Shown here one piece after another: positions 39,298 through 49,400 of a DNA stretch of 64,000 nucleotides (the stretch's first letter is position 1; each line of letters starts with the position of its first letter). Source of the DNA: Gymnopilus junonius (taxonomy: Eukaryota; Basidiomycota; Agaricomycetes; Agaricales; Galerinaceae); NCBI GenBank assembly GCA_015501075.1, contig JADNYJ010000120.1, positions 1 to 64,000 on the forward strand. Direction: 5' to 3'. Both the position numbers and the translations under genes were made by a program. Below the pieces are notes generated by a model. It saw only the letters and a list, made by a program, of their open reading frames with translations. It searched no databases and had not been told where the DNA came from.

Positions 39298-40265
39298 ATG
39301 CAGGTTGATCAGACATCGCCATCCCAAGAACCCCAGAAGGTGGAAGAGCTTTGGTTTGAAGATGCAGACATCATATTTCAAGCTGGCAGAAGCAGTTCAG
39401 AGTCCACCGGCAGATCTTGTCAACGCGTTCATATGTCTTCAGAGACATGTTCTCCTTTCCTCAGCCGGTACCCGATTCATTTCCGGAGGTGAACACACTG
39501 CAAGCTCAGCAAGATGTCAAATAATTTACCTTCCAGATACTCCCATGGAAGTATACTACTTCTTTCTAGCCATCTTCGATTCCTCGTGAGTTAGAACTCC
39601 TCTTCATTTTCTTTCATGGACGTTAATTTCTCCCCAAATTTTTTGAGCTCCACCCTCTCCTGTATCGATAACGATTCTCATTGAGATATACGCCTTTCCC
39701 ACAAGTACGATGTTGGATATCTACTCCGACACGCTGTATCTCACCTCAACCTCATGTTCCCAACTGATTTAAACACATATTCCTCCTGTCGGTGGGCCCG
39801 AGCTGGCTGAGTCCTGATTAGATTAGATTCCATAGAGCATGTCCGTATGTAGATGGGCCCGGTCCAGTGACGAACAAGCTTTCCTTGCCTCTTGCCATTG
39901 CCCGCAACGCTATACTGCGTGGCCTGCTCAACACGTCCCCGAGCCCAGCTTCCTAGGCTGGAGCCAGAATGGCCTACCCCATTGGGGCCCCAGACCTACT
40001 CAGCGATGAGGGCAAGCTATGTCTTCTCAGCCTTATCGAACCTGCATGCACCGCGTCCATCCACTGGATCTTTCCTGCCCTCTTTTACCATGCAGTCCAA
40101 ATATTTGACCTTGGTCAAGTTTTTAGAAGCATTCAGTGGTCAGAGATTCCTGTTTCGCAGAAGGAGGAGTATGTCATAGTGAGAGATTTGTTTGGCAAGA
40201 TAACTGAAGCCTTAACCTGTGTGTTGGCCTGGACAAGAATGAATCAGAACATTCAAGATGTATGA
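39298..40265 (+). pseudogene. Broken BTB/POZ domain protein gene
   Basis: Homologous in pieces to the intact BTB gene at 43025-44294. It starts MQVDQTSPSQEP and keeps VEELWFEDADIIFQAG, then, in the next frame, FRVHRQILSTRSYVFRDMF, then, in a third frame, IIYLPDTPMEVYYFFLAIFD. After a short intron-like gap the stretch LSHKYDVGYLLRHAVSHL matches LSLKYDVKYLRQRALNHL of the intact gene, and a last open stretch (39969-40265) gives SIHWIFPALFYHAV, the conserved AR-type motif of these proteins. Breaks fall near 39385 and 39515; more lie between 39690 and 39970. BTB proteins act as dimerising adaptors. Either a decayed paralogue or a gene with several sequence errors; the number of breaks favours decay. 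Confidence 0.6.
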
Positions 40266-40861
40266 AGAGCACCCTACATTTGTCTGGGATAAGCTTCCAG
40301 GATATCTTCACCTCCCTGACTGGGTAATGCTAAAGGAGGCTGCTTGATTACCTGGATAATACCTATTCATAGCTCTGATAATTATCACAGTCTGTTAACA
40401 TTGAATTCAGTATGCTCTTCTGATGCTCAATGGCTAGAAATATTGTCCACAGCTTGCAGTGGTGCACAGTCCTAAATTCTAAAGTGGGCGCATACCCAAG
40501 TAATTCATAAGCCATAAACCACCAAGTTCTCTTATTCTTTGCCTGAACATTACATTACATATGACCATACCAACAGTACCATCCACTCGGATAAACACCA
40601 AGAGGTCCCAATGAGGTTTTCAGATAAATGACATATAAATTTAATTTCAAAGAACACTCAGCATTAGTGTCTGTTCTGTCCTTCCAGGTTCCTCACAATT
40701 CCCTACTTACCCCCGGTCATGGTAGAGGAGTCAATGATACATTAACAAAATCACCATCCCCTTCTTGGATCATCTTAAGTACCTCTTCATGGCTATTCTA
40801 TTCTGCATTTCACCTGCCTCTAGTAATCTCCTGGACTAATTATAATTGCACCTAGGCAGGT
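40266..40861. other. Intergenic region
   Basis: AT-rich, without a supported gene. Confidence 0.4.
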
Positions 40862-41476
40862 GTGCCTGATCTCAACACCTCACAAAAAAGGATGTATAAA
40901 TGGATTGATGCTCTCCTTGAAGAAGATCTAAGTGGGATAAGGTCGGAGACAAGCTTCCAATATACTGTTTTTCCTGTCACTGTGAAGCCTGTGCATGGGG
41001 TGATCTTGCACTACTATGCAACACCACAGATTTCTCTGAGAGCTCTGTCGAGGACTTGTGATGATGTGGTTGGACCGGGGGATTATGGGATGTATGATGC
41101 TGGTCAGTGAAGATTTCTATTCTACTCTAGCTTCAAGTCAAAACTCAAACAGTCCTTTTTGATGTACTCTATTACTCAGACGGATCGGTAAAGCAATGTC
41201 TGTATACTTTCCGTCTTGCTTCGAATCTGAGGGATATGCACAAGTTTAGAGTGGGAAAGGATCCTCGCTTGGAAAAGGAGGTACGTGGTCAATTATTCCA
41301 TCATTCATCATTACCAGATTGACTTTGCAAATATTCATTGGACAATTTCAAAGCCTTCATATATGGTCATAAAAGCTGCTTGGGCAAGGGATAATGGACA
41401 CTGTGTGCTCACAAACATAAATCTGAATGATAAGGATCTCTCAGAAGTTCAAGCAATGTGGTTGTTACCACGTTGA
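40862..41476 (+). pseudogene. HNH endonuclease-like gene remnant
   Basis: Three exon-like blocks: LNTSQKRMYKWIDALLEED with GVILHYYATPQIS (40862-41105), SVKQCLYTFRLASNLRDM (about 41181-41280, ending at a GTACGTGG donor), and VIKAAWARDNGHCVLTNINL followed by EVQAMWLLPR (41371-41476). The last block resembles the HNH core found in many mushroom proteins (RD-x-x-RCVLTG then E-x-x-AHLLPR), but the metal-binding His is Trp here and the catalytic tail is missing. No ATG opens the frame. Weak, by-eye assignment. Confidence 0.35.
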
Positions 41477-41529
41477 GCTGAATATATGGTACATAGAGCA
41501 TATTATTGCTGCTATTCAATCCAAACTTA

Positions 41530-42235
41530 CAGTGGCATGCAAAAAGAATGAGTGAGGTATATAACATAAATTATTCTGAAACTCCTTGGTAGTTTTCTGA
41601 GTGGTAAAATACATCTTGTTGATCTCATGAAGCACCACATCCTCAAGAAGTTTCAGAGCTATTTGTTTAAAATTGGTCTAGATATGTAGGAAAAACTCAA
41701 AAACCCAAAATTGAGGTCCTGGAAAGAGCAGTCCAATTACCACAAAAGCACTTGAGGGAGCAGATATGCATGATACAAGCACATTGAATCTTGATTGATA
41801 AAAATGTACAGAGCAGTTCAGAAGATAGAATAATTTTAAAACATCTACTTTGACCAATTTTGGCCCATTTCCCTACTAGGATCAGTAAAAGTAAGCACTT
41901 TTACGGCGTCATATCCCCAGAACAACTGAATATTTTTTTATAAATTCAATTGTATTGTGACTATCTTACATATGAGTAACTACTGATGAGTTTACACACT
42001 GACTGCACATGTTGAGTCAATAGTTCTAATGAATTTTAAATCTTACTTTAACCCCCTTGCACAAATTCCTTGTTTTTGAGCCGATTCTATTCGATTCACT
42101 GAGATTCTTCTCATGAGAGTACCACTCGATATAGCCTCCAGACTACGCTTTACAGATTAAAAAATATCTAAAACTTACCGAGAAAATTGGGTATCAATGT
42201 CCAAAACGTACACTCATTCTTTTTGCACGCCACTG
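41530..42235. mobile_element. Tc1/mariner-type MITE with TA target-site duplication
   Basis: The ends are inverted repeats of 25 bp differing at one base: the left end begins CAGTGGCATGCAAAAAGAAT and the complement of the right end begins CAGTGGCGTGCAAAAAGAAT, both followed by GAGTG. TA flanks both ends directly (41528-41529 and 42236-42237), the hallmark duplication of Tc1/mariner insertions. The 706-bp body is AT-rich and has no transposase frame, so the element is non-autonomous and would depend on a transposase elsewhere. Confidence 0.9.
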
Positions 42236-42237
42236 TA

Positions 42238-43024
42238 TGTATGTAGACGATTCCGCCCTTTTCCTGATGAAAACTTTGACCAACGCCATGAAATGCAAGT
42301 GAAAGTATTTGATGATGTCAACATACAATTATTATAAAAGGCAAGTTCGAACTAGCAGAAGGATTCAAGTGGCCTTCTGATAAACTGCCAAGTGCCGATG
42401 TTCACAGGACACACAATATCGTGCTTACGGTTGAGCCGACTACGGGGTAGGGAATCGGGATACATGAACAAGTGAAATGGAAACTGGGGAAGAAAGTTAA
42501 GCACGATTTGCCTAAATCTTTCCCCTGATCGATACTCCAGACCTCAGAGCGCTACATAAATCAAACGGACCAGAGAAAGGAGAGAAAAATGGAGTCGTGG
42601 GGTAAATGCCGAATAGCGCCGAGTGAGAAGTTTTTTTAAAGTTTTCAGGGCGGCGATCAGTCGGCAGAATGAGTTGGCAGTCGCAAAACAGCGATCTCGA
42701 TCAGTTGTCACTGTGATCCCTTGCTGTTATTCTTTGACCCCGCATTTTGTTTTGTGAGTCTGGTCCTCATGCGGTACGCATGTCGTGAACGAGCCCTTTA
42801 AATTTTGGCTCGGCTCTCTTTTCGCTTTTGCAGCCACTTCTTTCCTTCATACCACTCCCATCCAACATACCCAGCTCACTACTAGTACTCACTGCCCCCT
42901 CTCCAACGTTCGTTATCGGGCTCTCTGAAGGACTTTGCTCGGATATTGCATCGGAACCCTCGCTATCGATACCTCCATTCCACGTAATCTCGCCTAACCT
43001 ACCCTCTGCCTGCCTGCCAGCACG
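42238..43024. other. Upstream region of the BTB gene
   Basis: No gene seen. The last 250 bp are CT-rich leader sequence of the BTB gene. Confidence 0.4.
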
Positions 43025-44294
43025 ATGACCATGCTCGACAAGACGATACCCCCACCTGACGCGCCCCACTCCTCCACCTCCTGCGAGTCTCAGTCGGAGC
43101 AGAACCACACCCAGGCGGACTGGCTCTGGTTCGAGGACGGCAATCTCATCCTCAGAGCTGAGACTACCCTCTTCAGGATCTACAGCGGTCTACTCGCCCG
43201 GCAATCCTCTGTCTTCCAAGATATGCAGGGGTTCCCCACGCCGGTCGAGGGCGGAGATATTACCATGGACGGATGTCCCATCGTCACCGTATACGACTCT
43301 GCGCAAGACATGTCTTATTTCCTACGAGCCATATTTGACTCCAGGTATGTCTCTTCGTCCTCCCCACTATCGCAATCCTTCATCCTATCCAATCCCATAC
43401 TCACTCCCCTTCTCCCCCTCCCCCAGCTTCTTCGAGCCTCCCCCCGCCCGAACCGAACTGCCGATCGTAGAAGGCATCCTCCGGCTCAGCCTGAAATACG
43501 ACGTCAAGTACCTGCGCCAACGCGCTCTAAACCACCTCCTCACGACCTTCCCCACCACCCTCGAGGCATGGAGGGTGCGCGACAAAGAGCGCACCATCCC
43601 CCCGGTCGATAACACCCCTTTCGCTGCGTTCCGCCTCGCGAGGGAGTTTGATCTCGTGTGGCTGTTACCGGCGATCATCTATTGTATATCCTCCCATCCG
43701 TTCGATAAGACGCTCGATCACGCGCCTTGGAATGCGCGCTCTGGGTCTGTCTCTATCACCTCTGGCGAGGGCGAGGATATCGACATGGAAAAAGACGCGT
43801 CCACGGGCACAGGCACGCCACGGGACGGAAACACCACCAACACCAACAACGCCAACGCCAAAGGCAAAGACAACGCCAGCGAACGCATCGAGCTCCCTTG
43901 GGCCGACAAACGCATGTGTATCCTCGCGCGCCAAAAACTTATCCTCTCCCAGAACCACCATGCTCTGCGGATGATGAAATCCTCATCCACCCCCATCCCC
44001 AACTGCCCCACCCCGGAAAGCTGCACCTCCACGCGGCAGCGCTGTGCGGAGATGGTGGGCGGGTGGGATATGGCGGGGTTGTTGGATTATTTTGAGGATA
44101 ATTACGGGGCTGGGACTGGGACTGGGGAGGAGGAGGGGGAGGATGATTTTCCGGGGTTTTGTGCGGTGTGTAAGGGGGTCTTTAGGAAGGGCTGTGCGAG
44201 GGTGTGTGGGGAGATGTGGGGGGAGTTGCCAGGGATGTTTGGGTTGGGTGGATGGGGGGTGTTGGAGGAGGAGAGGAGGAGGGCGATGGAGTGA
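43025..44294 (+). CDS. BTB/POZ domain protein
   Basis: Two exons split by an 82-nt intron (43345-43426), about 395 residues. The N-terminal BTB fold reads WLWFEDGNLILRAETTLFRI, YSGLLARQSSVFQDM, then MSYFLRAIFDS across the intron to SFFEPPP. The following helical part (LRLSLKYDVKYLRQRALNHL, FRLAREFDLVWLLPAIIYC) is the standard back half of this basidiomycete family. A low-complexity Thr/Asn/Gly insert (about residues 235-265) and a Cys-rich C-terminal region (CPTPESC, FCAVCKGVFRKGCARVC) follow, possibly metal binding. BTB domains dimerise and often recruit cullin-3. Coding composition is C-rich at 5' and strongly G-rich at 3' (from about 44040). The broken copy at 39298-40265 is its paralogue. 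Confidence 0.85.
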
Positions 44295-45149
44295 GTGTGT
44301 GAGTGTGTGAGTGTGCGGCGTGTGACTGTAACTGTGAGCGGGCGGTTGGTCTGGTGCTCTTTGGGTTGCAAATCCTTTCTCTTTAACGCGATTGCGTGTA
44401 TGCGATGTGTATGTGTATGTGTACTTCCACTCTGACTTCCTGTTTCCCCCTCTTCTTCCTTTTCATTTTTTCCTCTCGTTGATATCTAGTATCGCTCAAC
44501 TCCCCCATCAGAGGGTTTTTCTGCGTTCTGCTTTACTTACTATGCACTCTAAGACCCTACCTGTCGTTTACAGATCCGCTCTTGGGTTCTTTGTTGTTTA
44601 TCGTCATTTTTCTGTCCTTCTCCTTTCTCTCGTCTTCCTTTGATTTATTTATCCATTTCCTCTCATTTCCTCTCATTTCCTCCCCTCTTACTCTCGCTTT
44701 CGCTTTTCCCAGTTCCGAATTCCAAATTCCAAGTAGATACTAATACTGACACCTCAGCGAGGTGTTTACATTTGGCGTCATGTTCAGTTGTTACCCCCAT
44801 AGGCATTGACAGCGGTGTAGAATAATTATAATTATAATGATAACTTGTAGATGTGTGCTTACTACTGTCACTGCCATTACCAGTATTACCGCTATCGCTG
44901 CCGCTAACTAACCCCCTGCTACTCGTTCTGCTATTGCTCGAGTACATAACGTAGCATGTCCTCATCCACGTCGGTCAATAGAGAATAGAAATAAATAAAA
45001 AGGTTTCATTTGAAAGCCCTGGGCATGATATATGATTTGATCACATTTACTACTCCATAGCACTGTTTAATCTTTTAAGTATTCCAATATCCACCTCTTG
45101 CCTAGAGTAATTTGTTCTCTTCACGTGTTAAGTTAGTTGGATTCTGACA
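44295..45149. other. Intergenic region
   Basis: GT-rich then T/C-rich sequence 3' of the BTB gene; no gene supported. Confidence 0.4.
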
Positions 45150-45383
45150 ATGGCTCCGAAGTTCGAACTTGCTCATCCTGGTATGGCACGAGGTGATGAC
45201 CCTTCCTTGCTGTTCGATGATGACTCGGAACGACCCTTGACTTCGTCTCCTGCTTCTGAATCAAATTTCCCGCACATCTACATTCCAAACGTCATCACGC
45301 CACCACGATCTTCACCTGCCCATGAGCCAATAGCTTCATGTCCTGCCTCTCGACAACCTCTGACGCCTGCTTATTGCCAATGA
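45150..45383 (+). CDS. Short ORF, unknown, possible 5' exon
   Basis: An ATG-started frame of 77 codons (MAPKFELAHPGMARGDDPSL at the start) with coding-like composition, Ser/Pro-rich. It may be the first exon of a truncated gene: what follows at 45481 is a GST fragment unrelated to it. Family not recognised. Confidence 0.3.
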   Translation: MAPKFELAHPGMARGDDPSLLFDDDSERPLTSSPASESNFPHIYIPNVITPPRSSPAHEPIASCPASRQPLTPAYCQ

Positions 45384-45480
45384 ACCTGATTCGCCTGTGA
45401 GGCCTTATCGAAAGGATCGACACTCTCATGCTTAGTGGTACTTGTTTCTTTCCTGTCGCCTTCTCGCACTCTCTTGCTGT

Positions 45481-45588
45481 CAGCAGTGGAAGGATATCTT
45501 GACATGGCATAATGGGCAGTGGGGCATGCTTTTGGAGAATCTGAAGGAGTATTCAGCTATTTTTGAAGAAATTTACTATGTAGTATGA
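45481..45588 (+). pseudogene. Glutathione S-transferase C-terminal fragment
   Basis: About 35 codons reading QQWKDILTWHNGQWGML then LLENLKEYSAIF, nearly identical to the last residues of both GST genes at 53171 and 55697 but on the opposite strand and extended past the usual stop by a few codons. A dispersed relic of the same gene family. Confidence 0.75.
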
Positions 45589-46187
45589 TGGGTGATCAAG
45601 ATGATAAATAGCTTTCATATTATTTATGGCGACAATCCTCTTTCCACTGCTGGAGTGGGCCATTCTGGTATGGGTAGTTCCCTCAAGGCTGAGACTATTT
45701 GGGAGGTGCTATTAGCAAAGGTGTGGATTTGAAGTGGTCTTTTCAACTGGAGAGACCCAGATGAGCTTACAGCACCTCACAAAAAGCATGGCAGCGCATC
45801 AGGCAAAAAGGATCAAGCCATAGGTCACCATAGAACTCTGTTTTTTTGTAAATAATTAAAAAATCTCTTTATTTCTTTTTTGGAACCATATACAACTAGC
45901 TATATAACCATATATACACAGTAAATATACACTAAACAACCATATCCGTATATTTAAGCTGTCGGCCATATATGTATACTATATGGTTGGAGCCTTACCT
46001 CTAATTAGATTTTTTCGAGAGATCTTTCATTATACCACACCAACTCCAGTACAATTTCTTTATTCAATGGCCAATCAGTTGAGCATTGGCATAACATGAA
46101 ATAGTCGGCATTTCACATTAGCTATGGTAGAACCATGCGTTGGGTGGTAAGTGGTTTAACCTTAAGCTGGTTGACATGTGCTAAATA
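45589..46187. other. AT-rich intergenic region
   Basis: Rich in TATATA (45890-45980). No gene supported. Confidence 0.4.
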
Positions 46188-46986
46188 CTAAACGACTGAG
46201 TCAATAAATTTCGCTTGAGAGGCAATGTTGCCTATATATTAATACTCACTGGTGTTTACATATTGGCAAGACCACCTGGATCACAATACATGCCCGTTAG
46301 ATACGGTGAATAGGAAGAGAGATAATGAATAATATGCACCCGCATAAGCAAGCAGTAGGGCCAGTATAGTTCGGACCTCCGCCTAGGTCTACATGTCAGC
46401 TACTTGTTAGAATCTTTGAGAAGTTGTTTACATTGTCCGTACGAACCCACGACGGGGTATGTAACTGAAGAATCCGGCGGAAGGCATTGGCTGTGGTCTG
46501 AGTTGGGAGCAAGAGTAAGTCGGTAGCCAAAGTTTCATGCGATTTAAGTTTTCTTACATGGATTTGCGTATGTGCAGGTTATGCTGTATGTCGCTTTAAG
46601 TTTGCAATTCATAAACGGGAAAAAAAATGCTGAGGTATACTTAAAGGCGCAGACCGTAGGTCCAGTAAAGCCGATTCCACCGCCTAAGGTTACGTTTCGA
46701 GATTGGTACTCTCGAATTTAGGAAGTAACTTACACTGCGCCCAAGGTGCCGCCCCAGAGATGCAGTTCGGCGTCACTTGGCGGTCTGAATATAGATCAGC
46801 TTAGGAAGCATGGGTAGCAATACCAAACGTAAAAACCTGCGATATTGATATCACCTTGTTAAATAACATTAGCTCGTTAAATATTATACAACTTTTAGAT
46901 TTACGCTGAACGGGGGTATCAACAACTCGCCCACTTACTGCGGTAAAACACGTAATTGCAAAAGCTGCAAGGTTAATCGATCGCAT
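46188..46986 (-). CDS. Secreted CBM1 (cellulose-binding) protein with micro-exons
   Basis: Invisible as an ORF but clear when spliced. The ATG at 46986 opens a signal peptide, MRSINLAAFAITCFTA. After uncertain short exons, RQVTPNCISGAAPWAQ joins over GTAAGT..CTTAG to CGGIGFTGPTVCA, then over further small introns to NITCTYANP and YHSQCLPPDSS: a complete CBM1 with all four Cys, the TGPT core and the aromatic binding face (Trp, Tyr, Tyr/His). A second, partial CBM1 follows (VVGSYGQ / CGGPNYTGPTAC / WSCQYVNT) but its last Cys is not found. Introns interrupt the 36-residue module three times. The protein has no catalytic domain in the window, so it is a small secreted cellulose binder, or a remnant of a larger enzyme. 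Boundaries at both ends are approximate; the stop used is TAG at 46188-46190. Confidence 0.6.
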
Positions 46987-48689
46987 ACTAAGCTCGGGAC
47001 TGTCAATGGATATTGGCTCTGGTGTCGGATTGGTGTTCGGTGCATATTTTATCTCTTTATACGCAGGCGGCGGTTCCAGATGCAAGATTATCGGAAATTT
47101 AAGACTTCGATTTATGTCAGGCAAGCCGCACCAAATAATTGAAGGATCCGAGAAGTACCCTTGACCTCATTTAACCTTCCGTGCTGTAACGCCCAACACC
47201 CGGGGGGAACAAGACTCCGGCGGAAGTCGATCATATGCATTTGAAGCGATGTGTTCTCGCATGACAGGATGCAGTCTCTCTATTGGACCCAGAGTCAACG
47301 CCAAGTGCCCATGGGACTTATTTTGATTGGATCCGTATACACTGTACGTCGATTGTAGGATCGTACCTTTATCCTGGCGGCGCTGTCAAAACATGAATGT
47401 TACTGATCAAAGAACGAGATTTGAACCATCAATATTGGAGCCTACTCGGGTCGCTTGAGCCAACGAATGGTTAAGTAGATAAATAGACGACATACACAGG
47501 GGTAGACGGTAATGCACGCACGAGAAACTGACTCCCTAAGAGAGTCTCAAGAGAGGGCACGGCAGGCGTAATCCCACGATGGAAGGACGATGGGTGCCTA
47601 GTGGTCGTGCAGGTAGAAAAAATGAATATAAGATGTACCGGAAGAGGGTTGGACGCCATGCGGGCTGCATGCCGAGGGCCCGAATTTTCACCGACAATTA
47701 CTCCCTCCATCCGAGCTGCCCAGGCAGCTTGCGCGAAAGATATCTTAGAGATGGCTTGCCCAAAGTTATAGGCGTGCAGTGGCGGGATGCATAAGTAACC
47801 TGCGGTCGACAATCGAGATTGAAGCCAATTTTACGCCGTGGTCAGCCGGAGGGATAGGGTAGCCACTTGGCGCTGTTGCACACAACCGACCAGCAGTATT
47901 AAACAATGAGGGCTGATCCAGACCCAGGACTAAAACTCGCCTTTTTCTCTCCGCCTATGCCCGCCCCAAGTTCCTTCCGCTCACGGTGCGTCCGATTCTT
48001 GCATGTTGCTAGCGGCATGGGTCTTCATCCTCCTATTGTCCCAGAGGAAGGTTTGAGTTTGTGGTTGAGTTCGAGGCTGAGCTGAAGTCGCTGCGCCGCC
48101 TATTGGGTCAGGCAGGGGGGGCGATTTGTTTGGCCGATGTTCCTGAGGGCCCAACGACCTTGGGCGGTCGGCGGTGAAAGACGATTTCGACGTTGCGTGT
48201 GCATGCTGGGCTGGAGAACGAATTTAAGTGGCTGGAACGACGGTTTGGATAGATGAAAAGACGAAAAAGAGGACAGGGATTGAAAAGCGAGCAGATAATG
48301 AAGAAAACGTACATTTAGCCGAAGTGGACTTTCCTCTCAGCTCTTTGTCTCCATTCGACATCTCCACGTCTTTAGTAACGTCCATGACCTTGCATGTGAG
48401 TTGGACTTGGTTAGCGTAAGTGGTCACGAGCACAAAACACTCGGCAGCGGGGAGGGCAGCGCCTCCCGTCTATCAACACTCAAAATGCCGTTGGGTTTCA
48501 TGTCCGCAAGCCCATCGACGACCCGCCCGCGCCTCTCTTCTTTCTAGCTAGTTTCAGCTGGCAGTCGGCTTCCACCTCCCCGCCTATTCCACCACTAAAT
48601 GGAATCCTCTCTCTCGTCTAGAACGCCCTCTTTCTCCTCATCGACGGGGCCAAGGTCCACTTCCTTTTGCCGGTCCACCTTCGTCCAGT
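46987..48689. other. Intergenic region
   Basis: No gene confirmed. Minus-strand open stretches at 48108-48433 lie just downstream of the SET relic and could be its degraded 3' end. A 113-codon frame at 47471-47812 starts with TTG and is not called. Confidence 0.35.
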
Positions 48690-49400
48690 ACTGCATAGCT
48701 GTCGAGAAAAGGAGAACCGGCCAGAAACTCATCCTGGGCGCTGATGAACACAGCCATCTGCGTGAGCGCAGTCCTTCACGCGGGCTCCGCATACCCAGGT
48801 GGCGAATATGGAGGAGAGGGCAAGCAGGATACCGGCCATTTGGTGGCGGAAGTGCTGAATCTATTGGGGGCTTGATGAGTGGGGATTGTATGTCAGGTTT
48901 GGGTTCGAGGTTCCGCCTGAGGGTGGACGTGAGGTGATATCGGGTCAACACGAGTTAACGTTCGAGGTTGAGGTGGACGAAAAACATGCAGGTGTCTGAG
49001 CAGCGTGGCGGACTATACCGCGTTCCCATCGTCCCACTCCCACCCGAGGACCACTTCCTCGCCGGCTCAGAAATCACGCAGGGAAAAGACGCCGAAGGCG
49101 AGGGGGGTACCTGACGGGTCTGGGTCGGGATTGATCGCTCTAAGAAGGTAGGGCATGGGCAGCGACGACGAGGTGGGTTGGGCAGGCGAGGAAGTTAAGG
49201 CTGTAGTGCCTTTCCTATGTTGGGGCTGCTGCTGTAGCTTCGTGCGGGCCTTGTTGACGGGAAGTTGTTTTGGGCGATGGGGATATATGACTAGAGGAGG
49301 TGGCGGAGCTGTTCCCAACTGAGAGTAGCCTCTTGTACATCCGGGTTCGTCTCCCACCCCATCGGAGAACGTCACTCACCCAATGACACCAGGTTCACCC
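48690..49400 (-). pseudogene. SET-domain (Set3-like) pseudogene
   Basis: Read on the minus strand, fragments of a SET methyltransferase-like domain occur in family order: GYSQLGT near 49320, then PLAFGVFSLRDF immediately followed by an in-frame TGA and AGEEVVLGWEWDDGNAV (49095-49010), then ALSSIFATWVCGARVKDCA (48815-48755), with QMAVFISAQDEFLAG continuing in the next frame. These match the C-terminal SET and post-SET stretch of the Set3/Set4 family in basidiomycetes (FGVFALRDL-x-A-x-EEVVLGWEWDDGN). Set3 proteins are scaffolds of a histone deacetylase complex. At least two in-frame stops and a frame change rule out a normal product. More coding-like minus-strand sequence up to about 50390 (for example TLVEYATVEELGGGG near 50250) may belong to its N-terminal part. 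Confidence 0.55.

Noticed and set aside
47390..47460. Possible tRNA on the minus strand (GGTTCAAATC)
   Set aside because: No matching stems around the T-loop-like sequence.
47471..47812. 113-codon minus-strand frame
   Set aside because: Opens with TTG and no motif found.
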